A stretch of 64,000 nucleotides of DNA, from assembly GCA_024336345.1 (NCBI GenBank), contig JANFOG010000002.1, forward strand, positions 3,286,001 to 3,350,000. The letters are read 5' to 3'. The notes under the pieces were generated by a model that made no database searches, had not been told where the DNA came from, and was given only the letters and a program-made list of their open reading frames with translations. This document shows positions 12,469-23,269 of the stretch, in pieces; within the stretch, counting starts at the first letter, position 1; each line of letters opens with the position of its first letter. The DNA comes from Mariannaea sp. PMI_226 (lineage: Eukaryota > Ascomycota > Sordariomycetes > Hypocreales > Nectriaceae). The position numbers and the translations under genes were made by a program.

Positions 12469-13240
12469 GAAGACGCCTATCCCGAAGCCAAGAGACGCTG
12501 ACTTGGTACCGTTCTCTACCAACCTAGGAAAGTACTAGTACAGGGGAATAAGTAGGACACCAGAAGAAGGAAAAAAAATCCTTGTTTGTCCCTAGTCCAT
12601 CGGCCCTCGGGCGGCTGAATTGATCCTCATTGAAGATAAAGCAGTACATGAAGTTACGGCGGGAGGTGTGCTTGGAACAAAGTACCCCGCAATCCCGGGT
12701 CGGGATAAAGCCATGGTCCAACTTACGCCGTTGGAGGAGAGGAAAAAGATTTTCGGGCTCCGAAATTTGCAGCCGAATTGCGCCATCGAGATTTGCCGCC
12801 CCAGCAGAACACAAGAGTCAAACAGTACAGTGCATACGTATGTAGGCAGTACCTCTTCTACTCGCATTAGTAGCTAGCAACCTAAGTACTTGCTCAGTGA
12901 TGGAGAGGGCGAGAGAGAAGACGGACTGATGACGCCAAGTTGATTTGAGCTTAGCCACCTAATGTGCCCAACAATCTTTCACTGGTTTTCCTCAGGGATT
13001 GCCCCTCCTTATTGCGCTAGTTTAAGGCACGCTTAGAAAAAGGGTCCGAACTATGCCCTCTCCCCAAGAACGGAGTGCCCATGAGGAAGGGCAAAAAAAA
13101 GAGAAGGGGAAAAAAGAGGGAAATCAAGGAAGAAAATCAATTATGTACTTGAGGAAAAGAGTAACGTTATATCGGATGCACACACTCTCTCTGCCTACCA
13201 TCCAAGAGGATGTCCAGTTACACATGTGCTGACACAAACT

Positions 13241-13264
13241 ACCACCTACCTACCTACCTACCTA
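13241..13264. repeat. (TACC)n microsatellite
   Basis: Four perfect TACC units (13247-13262) are flanked by imperfect ones. Further degenerate TACC clusters follow to about 13385. The motif recurs between genes elsewhere in this window. Confidence 0.85.
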
Positions 13265-13966
13265 ACGTTTGTCAACGAATGGTAGGATAAGGCAGGTTGT
13301 CAATATCCTGCCTGTGTCGTATACATCTGTACTGTGTAGAATCCGCCGAAACTACCTACCTAATCTACCTACCTTATGTAGGTTCCTACACCCCTCAATG
13401 CCAATAACGGAGAGTTAACGGAGAACTCGGAATAATACAATCCAGACACCCACGTCGGACCAGTCGGCTTAATAGATACATCCCATCCCATCCCCTCATT
13501 CTGTCAAAGGACAACGTATTGCCAAGTGCCTCCTCGTACTGGACGAAAGTAGGACAAGGTAAGGGACCTCGCAAGGTTTGGTACATAGATTCTTGAGGTA
13601 CTGCTCCGACGTACTGCTCAAAGAAGCCAGTCCAGCCAGTCCCTTGACCGCCCTCCAGACACGTGGGCCTGGCCTCTCTTGTCATAAGTACAGTTCCGAG
13701 CCATTCTCACAGACTAAAAGAAAGGTAACTACCTACCTAAGGAGTTAACAATGACATGACAACATATCTTGGTAGTCTATACTTGCAACGTGCCAGACAG
13801 CGGGGGATGAATGGGATAGGAGCCTCCCCATGATGGCGGGGGGGCGGATAGTGTCCGAAGTAGGTAGTTCGGGATGTAGTCTACGTTGTGCTTCTTGTCT
13901 CTTGCATTAACCATCCATCCCCTATGCGATGACGAAGTTCCTTATTTTGTTAATTTGAAATATATT

Positions 13967-13990
13967 AAATAAAATAAAATAAAATAAAAT
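13967..13990. repeat. (AAAAT)n microsatellite
   Basis: Nearly five tandem AAAAT units in the GPN3 upstream region. Confidence 0.9.
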
Positions 13991-14572
13991 ATTCTCATAG
14001 ATTCGCTGCTACAATGTCATTCTCCCAGACAACCCTTCGCTGAGCGGGCATTAAATAAGATGTGGAAGTAAACCACTTATTGATGTCATGTCTCTGGTGA
14101 GGTGCTTGAATGCATGCCAACTGACTCTACCCCACCTTCGTCCGCCTTCCGTCGCTGCCCAGTCCCAGTCCCGAGTATCCTGCCATTTTGCGTGCCGCTC
14201 GTTTTCTTTTTCCTCCCTCCATCCATCCAGCAGGTTTCCTTTCAACGTCTCCGACCTCGCTCTACCTCTGACGAACACCTATCCCTGCACCTGTCCTTGC
14301 AGACCTTTTCCTGATTTGTGATTTGTACTGGCGGTACCTGTACAAAGCGCATACTCGTCTTTCCGCGTTTGCCTTCACATTCGATCTTGGGGATCCAAAC
14401 CAACCCTGCCCCACCCATTGAGCTTTCTGTTCGGCTTGGCTTCCCCGGTTACCACCAATTTTTTTTCTTGCCCTTGCTGTTTACTATCGGCTCTCCACCA
14501 CGCCGTCACTTTTTCTCAGGACATCCATCCATCCATATATAATCATATTCTTCGTTTAACAGTGTCAGCATC

Positions 14573-15581
14573 ATGAGCAAGTTCGGTGCCATGATCATGG
14601 GGCCCGCGGGGGCTGGCAAAGTGCGTAGCTCCTTTGACTCATGCCGTCATCATCTCGCAATTCCTTTTTCAAATGATGCACCTCTCGATTGCGTGCTACC
14701 TGGCTAACATGTTACCCTTCCTGCAGTCGACCTTTTGCGCCGCCCTCATCACCCACCTGCAGCTTAACCGTCGTTCCGCATTTTACGTTAATCTCGACCC
14801 CGCCGCGGAATCATTCGAGCACCAGCCCGACCTTGATATTAAGGAGCTCATTTCTCTCAAGGATGCTATGGAAGAAATGGGCCTCGGGCCCAATGGCGGT
14901 CTCATCTACTGCTTTGAATTCCTTATGGAGAACCTGGACTGGTTGACCGAGTCCCTAGACTCCCTCACTGAAGACTATCTCATCATATTCGATATGCCAG
15001 GCCAGATCGAGCTTTACACACACGTACCCATCCTCCCCGCCCTCGTCAAATACCTGTCTCAACCTGGCTCTCTTGATATCCGTATGGCTGCCGTCTATCT
15101 TCTGGAAGCCACCTTCGTCGTGGATCGTGCAAAGTTTTTCTCTGGTACTCTCAGCGCGATGAGCGCAATGCTCATGCTTGAGGTCCCTCATATCAATGTT
15201 CTATCAAAGATGGATCTTGTCAAGGGGCAGGTGAAGAAGAAGGACCTAAAACGCTTCCTTACTCCGGATGTGGCACTTCTTGACGACGACCCAATCGAGC
15301 GAACGAGACGCATAGTTGAGGGGCCTGAAGGCGAAGACGATGAGTCCAGAGCACCAGACGAAAAGGACCAGGTCATGAAGGGCGCCAGTTTCCGCCGGTT
15401 GAATCGTGCCGTGGCTGGCCTGATCGAAAGCTTCAGCATGATCAACTACTTGAAACTGGACGTAACAAATGAGGACAGTGTCGGCGCTATTCTCAGTTAC
15501 ATTGACGATTGCATACAGTTTCATGAAGCTCAGGACCCCAAGGAGCCAGATGATGAAGTGGAATATGACGAGCAAGAATAA
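14573..15581 (+). CDS. GPN3: GPN-loop GTPase 3
   Basis: Two exons (14573-14620 and 14727-15581) encode 300 residues. The 106-bp intron starts GTGCGT, ends CTGCAG, and interrupts the P-loop between Lys16 and Ser17. The P-loop is GPAGAGKST (10-18), and the family-defining Gly-Pro-Asn of MGLGPNGG is at 70-72. DMPGQIELYTH is the G3 region and LSKMDLV the G4 base-recognition motif. The C-terminus is acidic (DEVEYDEQE). GPN3 proteins dimerise with GPN1 and are needed for assembly and nuclear import of RNA polymerase II. The sequence fits GPN3 rather than GPN1 or GPN2 by length, by the start MSKFGAMIMGPAGAGK, and by the segment LIYCFEFLMENLDWL. Its 3' end converges on APQ12. Confidence 0.95.
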
Positions 15582-16199
15582 TGTCATGTGCACATCCTCT
15601 TTACACTTCTGTGACCGACAAAACGGGGAGGACAAAAAAAGAAATCAAAAAATGGGAATTACGTTATTCAGGGGTATCAAGGGTTCCATCTGGTTGGGGG
15701 TCATTTAAAAGTATTTGCATAGCGCCGGCGTTGATATCCACGTCTCAGAATATAAAGACGTAATTGTGTGAATGAGCGTGACCGTTTGTCCCTTTATCCT
15801 GCTTGTATCCAGAGCTGTTGCCCTACTGTGCTCTCCAACGCGTCGCTGAGGCTCCAAGTAATGCAGCCGGTGGCCCTTGATATGTCCTTGGCGATGAATG
15901 AATCATCATTGCCGCTTCACGTCTGTCGTTTGATCCATGGGGTTACTGTCTTCCACCTCTTGGCATCGCTATCCTGAACACTTCTCGACATATCTTCCAT
16001 CTCATCCGCCGAATATTCGGATGCTATGCATTTCATTCCAAACTCTTGCAATGCTAGTCCTCGCTCTCAAACGAAAGTAAAAAATTAAGTCATAGCCATA
16101 CAGTCGTGAATATCAGTTTATCTTCCCGTCTTGGTCGTTGTTTTTTTAAGGGAGGTTTTCGAGTTTCCAATGTGATAGTTCCTTCTTTTATTTCAATCT
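15582..16199. other. Convergent 3' region of GPN3 and APQ12
   Basis: 618 bp between two converging genes. It should carry both 3' UTRs. Only short ORFs without features are present. Confidence 0.5.
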
Positions 16200-16733
16200 T
16201 CATCGCCCAGAACTGCGGCTACGGCTGCCAGCCATGCCCTGTTGCGCCTCGTATCGGTTGTATTCATCGACCCAGACATCCTTCAGGACGGCCAGATACC
16301 CGACAACCTTGCCGCCGATGATTGCAACGTCGCGTGCGCTCTCGAACACACCACGATCCCACACCCACGCGGCGATGGCCACAAACGCGGCCCACGTCGC
16401 GATGCGCAGCGTCAAGCGAGTCCACCATAGCAGCAGGCGGCGGATCCAGTTGAGCACGACGAGCACGGTGGCCAGGATGACGAGGGAAACGACGACGCCG
16501 ACGAGGCCTTGATTCTCGGCCATGGCGTCCAGGAGGCGCTCGAGAAGCGGCTGAACCATGGGATACACGGCGTTGAGGAGGCGCTGGGCCTGCAGGATGA
16601 GATTGCGACGGACGACCTGCAGCGGCGAGTGAGGGTGGAGGACATGTGTGCGGATGGAGTCGACGAGGTCGGCGGGAAGGAAGGCGGAGAGAAGGTGCTC
16701 CGTGATTGACGGAGAAGGCATCGATGAGCTCAT
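16200..16733 (-). CDS. APQ12: APQ12-like nuclear envelope / nuclear pore biogenesis protein
   Basis: A single exon encodes 177 residues. The layout matches the Apq12 family: an amphipathic N-terminal half, two closely spaced membrane segments (about 76-97, GLVGVVVSLVILATVLVVLNW, and about 105-125, ending in WVW), and a short soluble tail with a basic Ser/Arg end. Apq12 sits in the ER and nuclear envelope and supports nuclear pore assembly, lipid balance and mRNA export in yeast. The tail conserves VWDRGVFESARDV and LKDVWVDEYNRYE, which I associate with the filamentous-fungal members. The ATG at 16733 is the first in frame. No intron is needed. Confidence 0.8.
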   Translation of the reverse strand: MSSSMPSPSITEHLLSAFLPADLVDSIRTHVLHPHSPLQVVRRNLILQAQRLLNAVYPMVQPLLERLLDAMAENQGLVGVVVSLVILATVLVVLNWIRRLLLWWTRLTLRIATWAAFVAIAAWVWDRGVFESARDVAIIGGKVVGYLAVLKDVWVDEYNRYEAQQGMAGSRSRSSGR

Positions 16734-17985
16734 GATGGGCGAAATAGTATAATGGTTTAGAGTAAAAGAGCGAGAAAAAAAGAGGAGAGGGGGGAAAAGA
16801 AGAGGGTTTCGTTAATTCCAGCCAGGCAGTGATTGATGTTAGGGCTAGTGGCATGGAGATGTGTAGAAGAAGAGAAACGATCTGTCTCGGTTTGGCGATA
16901 TCGTAGAAAAGGCTGGGGGAGATAAAAGAAGTAATGGTGTTGAGGTAGTTGGGGAAACGAGCAGATGATCAAAAAGTCGAGCTGATAAGAGGATGGGAAT
17001 TTGAATGGCGGTGGGGAGGAGGAGCAAGCATGTGCTCGTCGCGTGGCTGTATTTTTTACTTTCTTTTTTTTCTTTATTTTATTGTCTTTTTATTGCCCTT
17101 CTTTTTTTTTTCTTAGTTCTCCCCCCTGGTGCTTCTCCAAGTTCCCTCTTTTTTTTTTTTTATACATGGTATAGACAAGCAGGGGGTGACACGGTGAAAG
17201 AGCCGCATTGGGTAGTATTGTAGAGGACAGATTTCCCATTTTGCCTCGGTAGGTATTCTGCCCTGTTTTCATAACAAGATAGGTAGATCAATAGATCATT
17301 ACCATTAATGAGGCAGCAAAGTACGTATAACAAAAAGCTACCAAAAAAAGCTACCTACAATGCACTGCCAACCCAAGCTTTGAGTCATGCCACGACCAAA
17401 ATACAAGGCACCATATTTAGCTGTACTGTACAGAGTAGTTGTACTATAGCCGTACTAATTAGAGCTAACGTAGGGCAGCTTCCGCTACGTTGCTTGCTTA
17501 TCACTTTAGCTTGCCTGGGCTACCAACTCACCTTACCTCACCTTACCCATTAGTCCATAACTCACAATTTCCTTGATATGATGTTGCTAACATCTTGACG
17601 AAACTGCTTCCCACACAAGATATCCCAGAGTTAGCAATGTGAAAAATCGCTTTCCCCCTTTTTTTATCTGTTTTTTTTTTCTTCCCTTGTTGAATAGAAT
17701 AGGCACAAACGAGCAATTGTGAGAACATGAAGTTTTTAGCAAAAACCGGTTACTGTATATTAAGTAAATAACTAAACTAAGATAAAACCAAAGAAAAAAA
17801 CAAATCAACTAAGTAGAAAACCCTTAAAACACACCAACTAGCTAACCTCCTCTTCCGCTCCTTTCTCGCTGTCTTCATGAGTCCAGCTCATGATGGAGAA
17901 AAAGACTATGCAAAACGCTGACTACAATCAAGATGTAGCTCGATAGCGGAGCTGCAACAGCGTGGAATAGATTGAGGTGGGATGT
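16734..17985. other. Intergenic region between APQ12 and the hydrophobin
   Basis: APQ12 upstream region (minus strand) followed by the 3' flank of the hydrophobin. It has several T-rich runs near 17060-17160 and 17660-17680. Short ORFs only. The apparent coding extension below 17986 comes from reading through the hydrophobin intron in the wrong frame. Confidence 0.5.
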
Positions 17986-18430
17986 TTATTCGATGCTGTG
18001 GCCACCCTTCTTGCCACCAGAGTTGCCAGAGTTGGAGATGTAGATGGAAGCAGAGCCAAGGCCGGTGCAAGTGGCGGCGCCGTTCTGTTAAAATTTCAAT
18101 TGTTAGCAAGAAACCTTTTTGAACTCTGGGGAGCTGGGTATTTCTCCTGTTCTTTTTATCACTTACGTTGTTGTTGCAGCACACGGCGATGGAGTTGCAA
18201 GTGCCAGAGAGGACGGAGCAGTTGAACTTGGCGTTGCCGCCATCAGATCCCTTCTTGCCGCCATCAGCCTCGGAGGTGCAGCAGTAAGGAGAACCGCTGC
18301 TGCACTGGATCTGCTGGACGGAGGGAGGGGGAGGAGCGGGCTTCTCAGGCTTGGGGGGCTTGTAGCCGCCGGGAGCAGCAACGGCACCGGTAACGGCGAC
18401 GAGGATGGCGAGCATGGAAGTGAACTGCAT
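17986..18430 (-). CDS. Hydrophobin, class I-like
   Basis: Two exons (18167-18430 and 17986-18084) encode 120 residues. The 82-bp intron has a GTAAGT donor and an AACAG acceptor. A signal peptide (about 1-19, ending AVAA) is followed by a Pro/Lys linker (PPKPEKPAPPPP). The mature domain has all eight cysteines: C43, C50-C51, C71, C78, C84-C85 and C94, that is C-X6-CC-X19-C-X6-C-X5-CC-X8-C. The doublets at positions 2-3 and 6-7 define hydrophobins, which coat spores and hyphae with an amphipathic film. The class II spacing (CC-X11-C-X16-C) is absent. The C4-C5 loop of six residues is short even for class I. The tail is Gly/Ser/Lys-rich. A TATA-like box lies 146 bp upstream. The stop codon sits inside an AATAAA. 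Confidence 0.88.
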
Positions 18431-20461
18431 GTTGGTGGTTTGGAAGGAGTTGGTCTCAAAAAGAGGAAGTTGATTGTAGAGTGGGTTGATTGAGTTGTGA
18501 TGAAGTTGCTTGTTGATTGTGATGTGTGAGAGTGATGATAAAAAAAAGTCCTTGGATGTGGAAGGGAACTGGCCTTCTTATAGTTTTTGGATGCCAGTTT
18601 AGATGGTATATCTTCTTGGTTCTAACATCTCTAGAGTTGAACCCAAGTGGCTTGTGAAGTTGGAATTCTTAGCCTTTCTTCCCCCTTGCAGCGTGTCTTT
18701 ACCCAGTTGAACGGCACACTACTGCATACACTAACGGCTTCTCCAGAGCTATTCTAACTACAGAGATGTGTAGCCGGGAGGCCCGATCAAGCTCAAGATC
18801 CCCAGTTTAGTCTGACAAGCCTCCTAGTCGAGTCTCGATAGACAAGAGACTCAAGCTCGAACGGTCTCGACGGTAAGCGTGGCAAGTCATCAGGCTGAGA
18901 CCCCATTTGCTTAGCGCCACATTGTTTTATCTCGTGGACGCAATATAGAGGCTGAAGCTATGCTCGATGCGTGTTTTGATGTGTTTGGCAAGCATACAAT
19001 GGGATTATATTTCGTCAGAACCATTCCAGAGATGGACCAGACGGACGAGCCGCTGCCCCGTCCGGTTCCAGACTGACAGGTCGAGACTCCGCATTGAGTT
19101 AGCAGTAGTCACTGCTGCTCATCCATAATAGGGTTGAAAGCGATGGATTATCACGGGGCTGATGCTCCGGTGCTGATCTGGACCAACTTTAATGACCGCG
19201 ACGTCCGCATCTCGGAAACGATCGTGCAGCGCTGGAATGCAGATCAAACTAATCCAGACAGTCGGTAAGATTGGGGGGAAAGGGGATCTAAAAGGAACTA
19301 AGATAGCCTTTTACACTATGTTTCAGATCTCGAATCCCTAGCGCTCCATCCTTTTCAACTTTAAAGCTCTCTGACAGCAGCCACGGTGGCTTTCTTGACA
19401 GCTCTATTCTTACAGCCACAGGGGCGTTTCGCATTTCCAGCTTCTGTTGAATGGCTCCTCGTCTTGGAGGCATCTGATTATAGCCATGTGATGATTTGGG
19501 AGAAATTTCTGACGCCTTGAGGATATTGTAGCGTTTCAGCCTCTCCTTGGCTTACGTGCTTTGGAATGCAATTTATCTTTGTGAACAAGTGCTGAAGGCC
19601 TCCACATAGAATGGATCTCTTCATGGGAGGAGAATTAGAATAACCCCAGTGCTTGAAGAGACATTGTATGCCTCTGATAGTCTACTACACATGCTGTATA
19701 GCTTGGAGGTGTCGAGAACAGCTTCTGTAGGAATATGCTGCGATCCTCTAAACAGAATGGAAGTTGCACACCAGCAACCTCAGCCCCTTCAAGAGAGGCA
19801 ATAATAACATGAATTGGCAACCGGAGAAAAAAAAACATATCCAAAGACGGCCCCCGTGGGTTTTCGTTCAAAAACTAAGGCATCATCTAAACTGCAGCCA
19901 GCTCCAGCAGGTTTCCTCATGTGGACACTTGACCCAAGCCCCGAATCCTGCAAACTCCTGGTCTAAGCGTCTTGCCTGAGCATTAGGAAAAACTCATGCA
20001 CCCAGCAGCGAGGTTGATACCAGTTGCTCGTTTGACATCGTCTCATTGCCCTAAAAGGTTCTGTTCTTTCATGATAGGTCAAAGAAAGTCCTCTAAGGGA
20101 CTGTATATATTATCTCCCTCATCTAGTTTTTTTCTTTTCGCATCTCATCATGATCCTCCAAATCGACAGACACGTCCAGGCGTCAAAATAAAATAACTAA
20201 CAGTGGGAAAAAATGAGTAGATAATAGAAGGGTATCGAAAATGAAGTACATCCGGTTTAGAATAAAACCGAAAAAGAACAGAAAAGAAAAGAAAAAGGTT
20301 CTCTCACGCTATCAATCCAAAACTTGCTCCGCCCTGTCGCTCACACAACGAAAAGAGCCTTACCTGACCTGACCTACACCGACGCCGAAATAATCACTTT
20401 TCTGATCTTTATAAAAGAAAACACTTCCCAAACCGTCCCAGATGCTCCTTTTCACACAAAC
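18431..20461. other. Intergenic region: hydrophobin promoter and 3' flank of the next gene
   Basis: The first few hundred bases are the hydrophobin promoter and leader. A 41-codon plus-strand ORF at 19143-19268 ends exactly at a donor-like CGGTAAGA and could be an exon remnant, but I found no partner exon. Nothing else is recognisable. Confidence 0.45.
18576..18583 (-). promoter_or_regulatory. TATA-like box of the hydrophobin gene
   Basis: CTATAAGA on the minus strand, 146 bp before the hydrophobin ATG. The context and distance suit a regulated, highly expressed fungal gene. Confidence 0.5.
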
Positions 20462-23269
20462 CTAATCTTCTAATCCATCTAGGATACGCCGTGCCGCTTC
20501 GATTCTTCGTCGATGCATGCGTGACTCTACACTCGCCTTGGAGACCTCCGTGAGGCTCAGCACGCATTTGCCCAGCGAGGCAACGAGCTTCTGGACAAGA
20601 ACTTGGTCCTCCCTGGAGAGAAGATGAAGGGCAGGAGTCTGCCCTTCGCCGCCGCCGCCGCTCTCCTGCTCGCAGATACTCACAGTGCTGTTCATTAACG
20701 TTTCGGAGATTTGATCTAGTTCGCGGTCTGGTGAACCGCTTGGTGTAAGCACACCGCCATTGACCTTGGCCTTATTGACCAAAGGGAAACTTCGGTTTGT
20801 ACCTGTCGACTCAAAAGATGAGATAGATGGTCGAAGAGAAGAAAGACTCTCGCTGTGCGTTGGTCGGTGCACAATGGTGCTTCGCCGATGATTGTTTCGT
20901 TGCGCTTCGTTTGACTCTTCGGGCTGCGCATAGTCGAAGCCCCCGAATGTGGTTCGTTTCGAAGATGGGGGTCCATCAAAATGGTGGTCATCAAAATTTT
21001 CAGAGACATTCTGTACCTCTATCACGGTTTCCTTCGTCTCAGACTCCATAGTCGAAGTACGGCTCGTGCGCCCCTCAGTGGCGGTAGCAAAGGTATTCAC
21101 CGATGACATTGTGTCAATGCTTGGTCTCCTTCGTCCCATTGTAGGACCTCTTGTGGTCTCAACCGAGTCGTCGGAACTCACGCTGCCAAGACTGCCTCTG
21201 CGGCCGAGCCGCTGCTGGCTGATCGTACCCATTGCCGAGTGGAGGAAGAAATGCTCATAATCGAAAGCATCCTCTCGATCTTCGTGGGAAACGGGGTGCT
21301 GAAAAGTATCGTGGTAAAGTGACTCGCCGCTCTCGCTCTCAAAATCCACAAAATCTCCCTCATCACCATCCTCTTCTTGGTGTCCCTCTTCCAGTTCCTC
21401 TTCCTGTTCCTCGTCCATCTGTTGCTCCACCTCTTCATCAAAAGCGTCAGCAGAGTCTTCTTCTTGCTCTACATCGTATACCAGTTCTTCTGCTGGCGTT
21501 GTAGTTTCCTGCCATTCTAGTTCATCTTTGGCTAGAACCAATTCTTCCACCGGTGGTTGATCTCCATTCACACGGAGCTCCTCCTGTGCGAGCTCGACCT
21601 GTTCGGCTGAAGGTTGGTACTGCTCAGCATGTTCCGTTTTTGCCGAGTCAGACTCATCTTCTGCATCTTGCTCAGCCACGCCGTCAGAAAATCCTTTCGT
21701 TTCGATTGCCATGGCCTCTTCCTCTTCGGCTCTAATCTCAGCTGCGGCCACTTCCTCGTAACTTGGAATGGGTTTTTCGACTTCAAAATCAGCAGGCACC
21801 TGGCCTGTATTCCAAGGCGCTTGCCAAGAGACACCATCTGTGCCTGCACCACGAATCCCTCGAGGTTCCATAAATCCTGGCTCCCACCTAGCGTGTGTGA
21901 ACGGGCTCGGGGTCCTGAGACTTTGAAGACTGCGGCGCTTTAGGCTGTCTGCGCGGGCTTGTTCCTTCAAACTTGAGATTTTGCCCTTCAGATCATTCAT
22001 TTGGTCTTTGAGATCGCGCACTTGGGCAACTGATAAAGATCGAGTGACTTCCTTATCTGTGATGGAACCGAAGGTCGGGGTTCGAAAATGGCCAAACTGG
22101 TCAGCACCATTCTCTTCATTCGTGTGGTCTTCATCTTCGCTCAACGGTTCCAGTGTCGCATCCAACGGATAGTGTGGAGACCTTGGGCTATATGCTGAGT
22201 ATCCTCCAAGGGCGTCCACGCTCCTCGATGATGTCAATGGTTGGCGGTACCCCCCAGCAGCACCAAGAGCGCTCGCCGACCTCAGTGGGTATCCAGCACT
22301 GGTAGCATCATGTTGAAGGCTCAGGTCGCTGGACATTCTTCCGTGGCCAGCAGGAATCGAGCCGGTGGTCTCACGAAATGACGATGCGGGACGCACAATG
22401 GGGGGTGAAGGAGTCGAGCCATCAGACATGGGTGGTAAATAGACGGTATTCCTAGCTCTTGAAAGGTTCCCTTCCATCGTCTACCAGGCAAATAAGCATA
22501 CAGACGGAGATAAATAGGTTTTGATAAATTCACGACTTACCGATAATCGTTTCTTGGCGTTTGCAAGGATCTGTTCTGCTCTATCGCTAAGGGAGGTAGT
22601 TGAAAACCGATCCTCCGGTGGTGGCGGTGGTCTGATAGGTCTCCTCCTAGCAGCTGGCTCATGTGCAGGTGTTCCCTCCACATAGGAGGAAGCCATACTC
22701 TCCTCATCGTCGCCTTGAAAATCGAGGTCATCGGCGTCTACTCCACCATCAAAGTCGACAAATTCGCCATTTTGACCCTGTGTTGCGATGGTACTGTTCG
22801 ATTCAAGCGAGGCTCTCCTGCCCCGTGGAATGAGCAAAGTCTTGTTCCTTACACGAGGCATTCCCATCTTGATTGATGACCGAAGAGCATCCTCCTCACT
22901 CTGGACCGACATGTGTGAGGATGGGCGTCGAGGACCTCTGCCAATCACGCTCTCCACCTCCGTTACTTCACCAATATCGGATAGCATGGTGCCATTTCCA
23001 TAGATGATAGGGGTCGTGCCAGCCATGTAGTTGGTTTGCGGGGGTGGTAGATGGAATTGCATCTCTCCGATTTGGGGGTTTGTCCAGAGCATGACAGGCG
23101 ATTGAGAGCGTTCATCAGAGGGTGAATCGGCACGATCATAGTCGGGAAGAATCATGTCGGGGTTTGTTAAAGTAGGTGACCCAGCTATCGGCCGGTAAGA
23201 CAGCGAGGTCGGTGTCGCGGCCCCCTGCCGCATGTCAGGGCCGTGAGCAGTCATGGCCCGCGCTGCCAT
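20462..23269 (-). CDS. Large, mostly disordered protein with a coiled coil, unknown function
   Basis: Two exons (22541-23269 and 20462-22480) encode 915 residues. The 60-bp intron starts GTAAGT and ends GGTAG. I do not recognise a catalytic domain. The N-terminal 240 residues are low complexity with acidic patches (DADDLDFQGDDEESM) and end at DRAEQILANAKKRLS, a helix. A short coiled coil follows at about 393-426 (VRDLKDQMNDLKGKISSLKEQ), then SLQSLRTPSPFTHARW. A long Glu/Asp-rich stretch runs from roughly 490 to 640, followed by Ser-rich disorder. The last ~55 residues are a conserved-looking helical module (VLVQKLVASLGKCVLSLTEV). I would guess a scaffold or cell-polarity protein, with little confidence. 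The first true ATG is at 23269; codons further upstream in frame are not ATG. Confidence 0.8.

Larger units (their letters stand above)
11600..14572. other. Divergent intergenic region between SAM synthetase and GPN3
   Basis: The first ~500 bp are strongly purine-rich on the plus strand, meaning a CT-rich leader and promoter for SAM synthetase. The region also holds an A25 run, TACC repeats and an AAAAT array. The last ~500 bp, rich in pyrimidines on the plus strand, should be the GPN3 promoter and leader. I see no gene. Confidence 0.6.

Noticed and set aside
17906..17985. Extension of the hydrophobin frame to 17906, giving 174 residues.
   Set aside because: It reads through a clear GT-AG intron and loses the eighth cysteine in the right place; splicing restores the hydrophobin pattern and ends at 17986.
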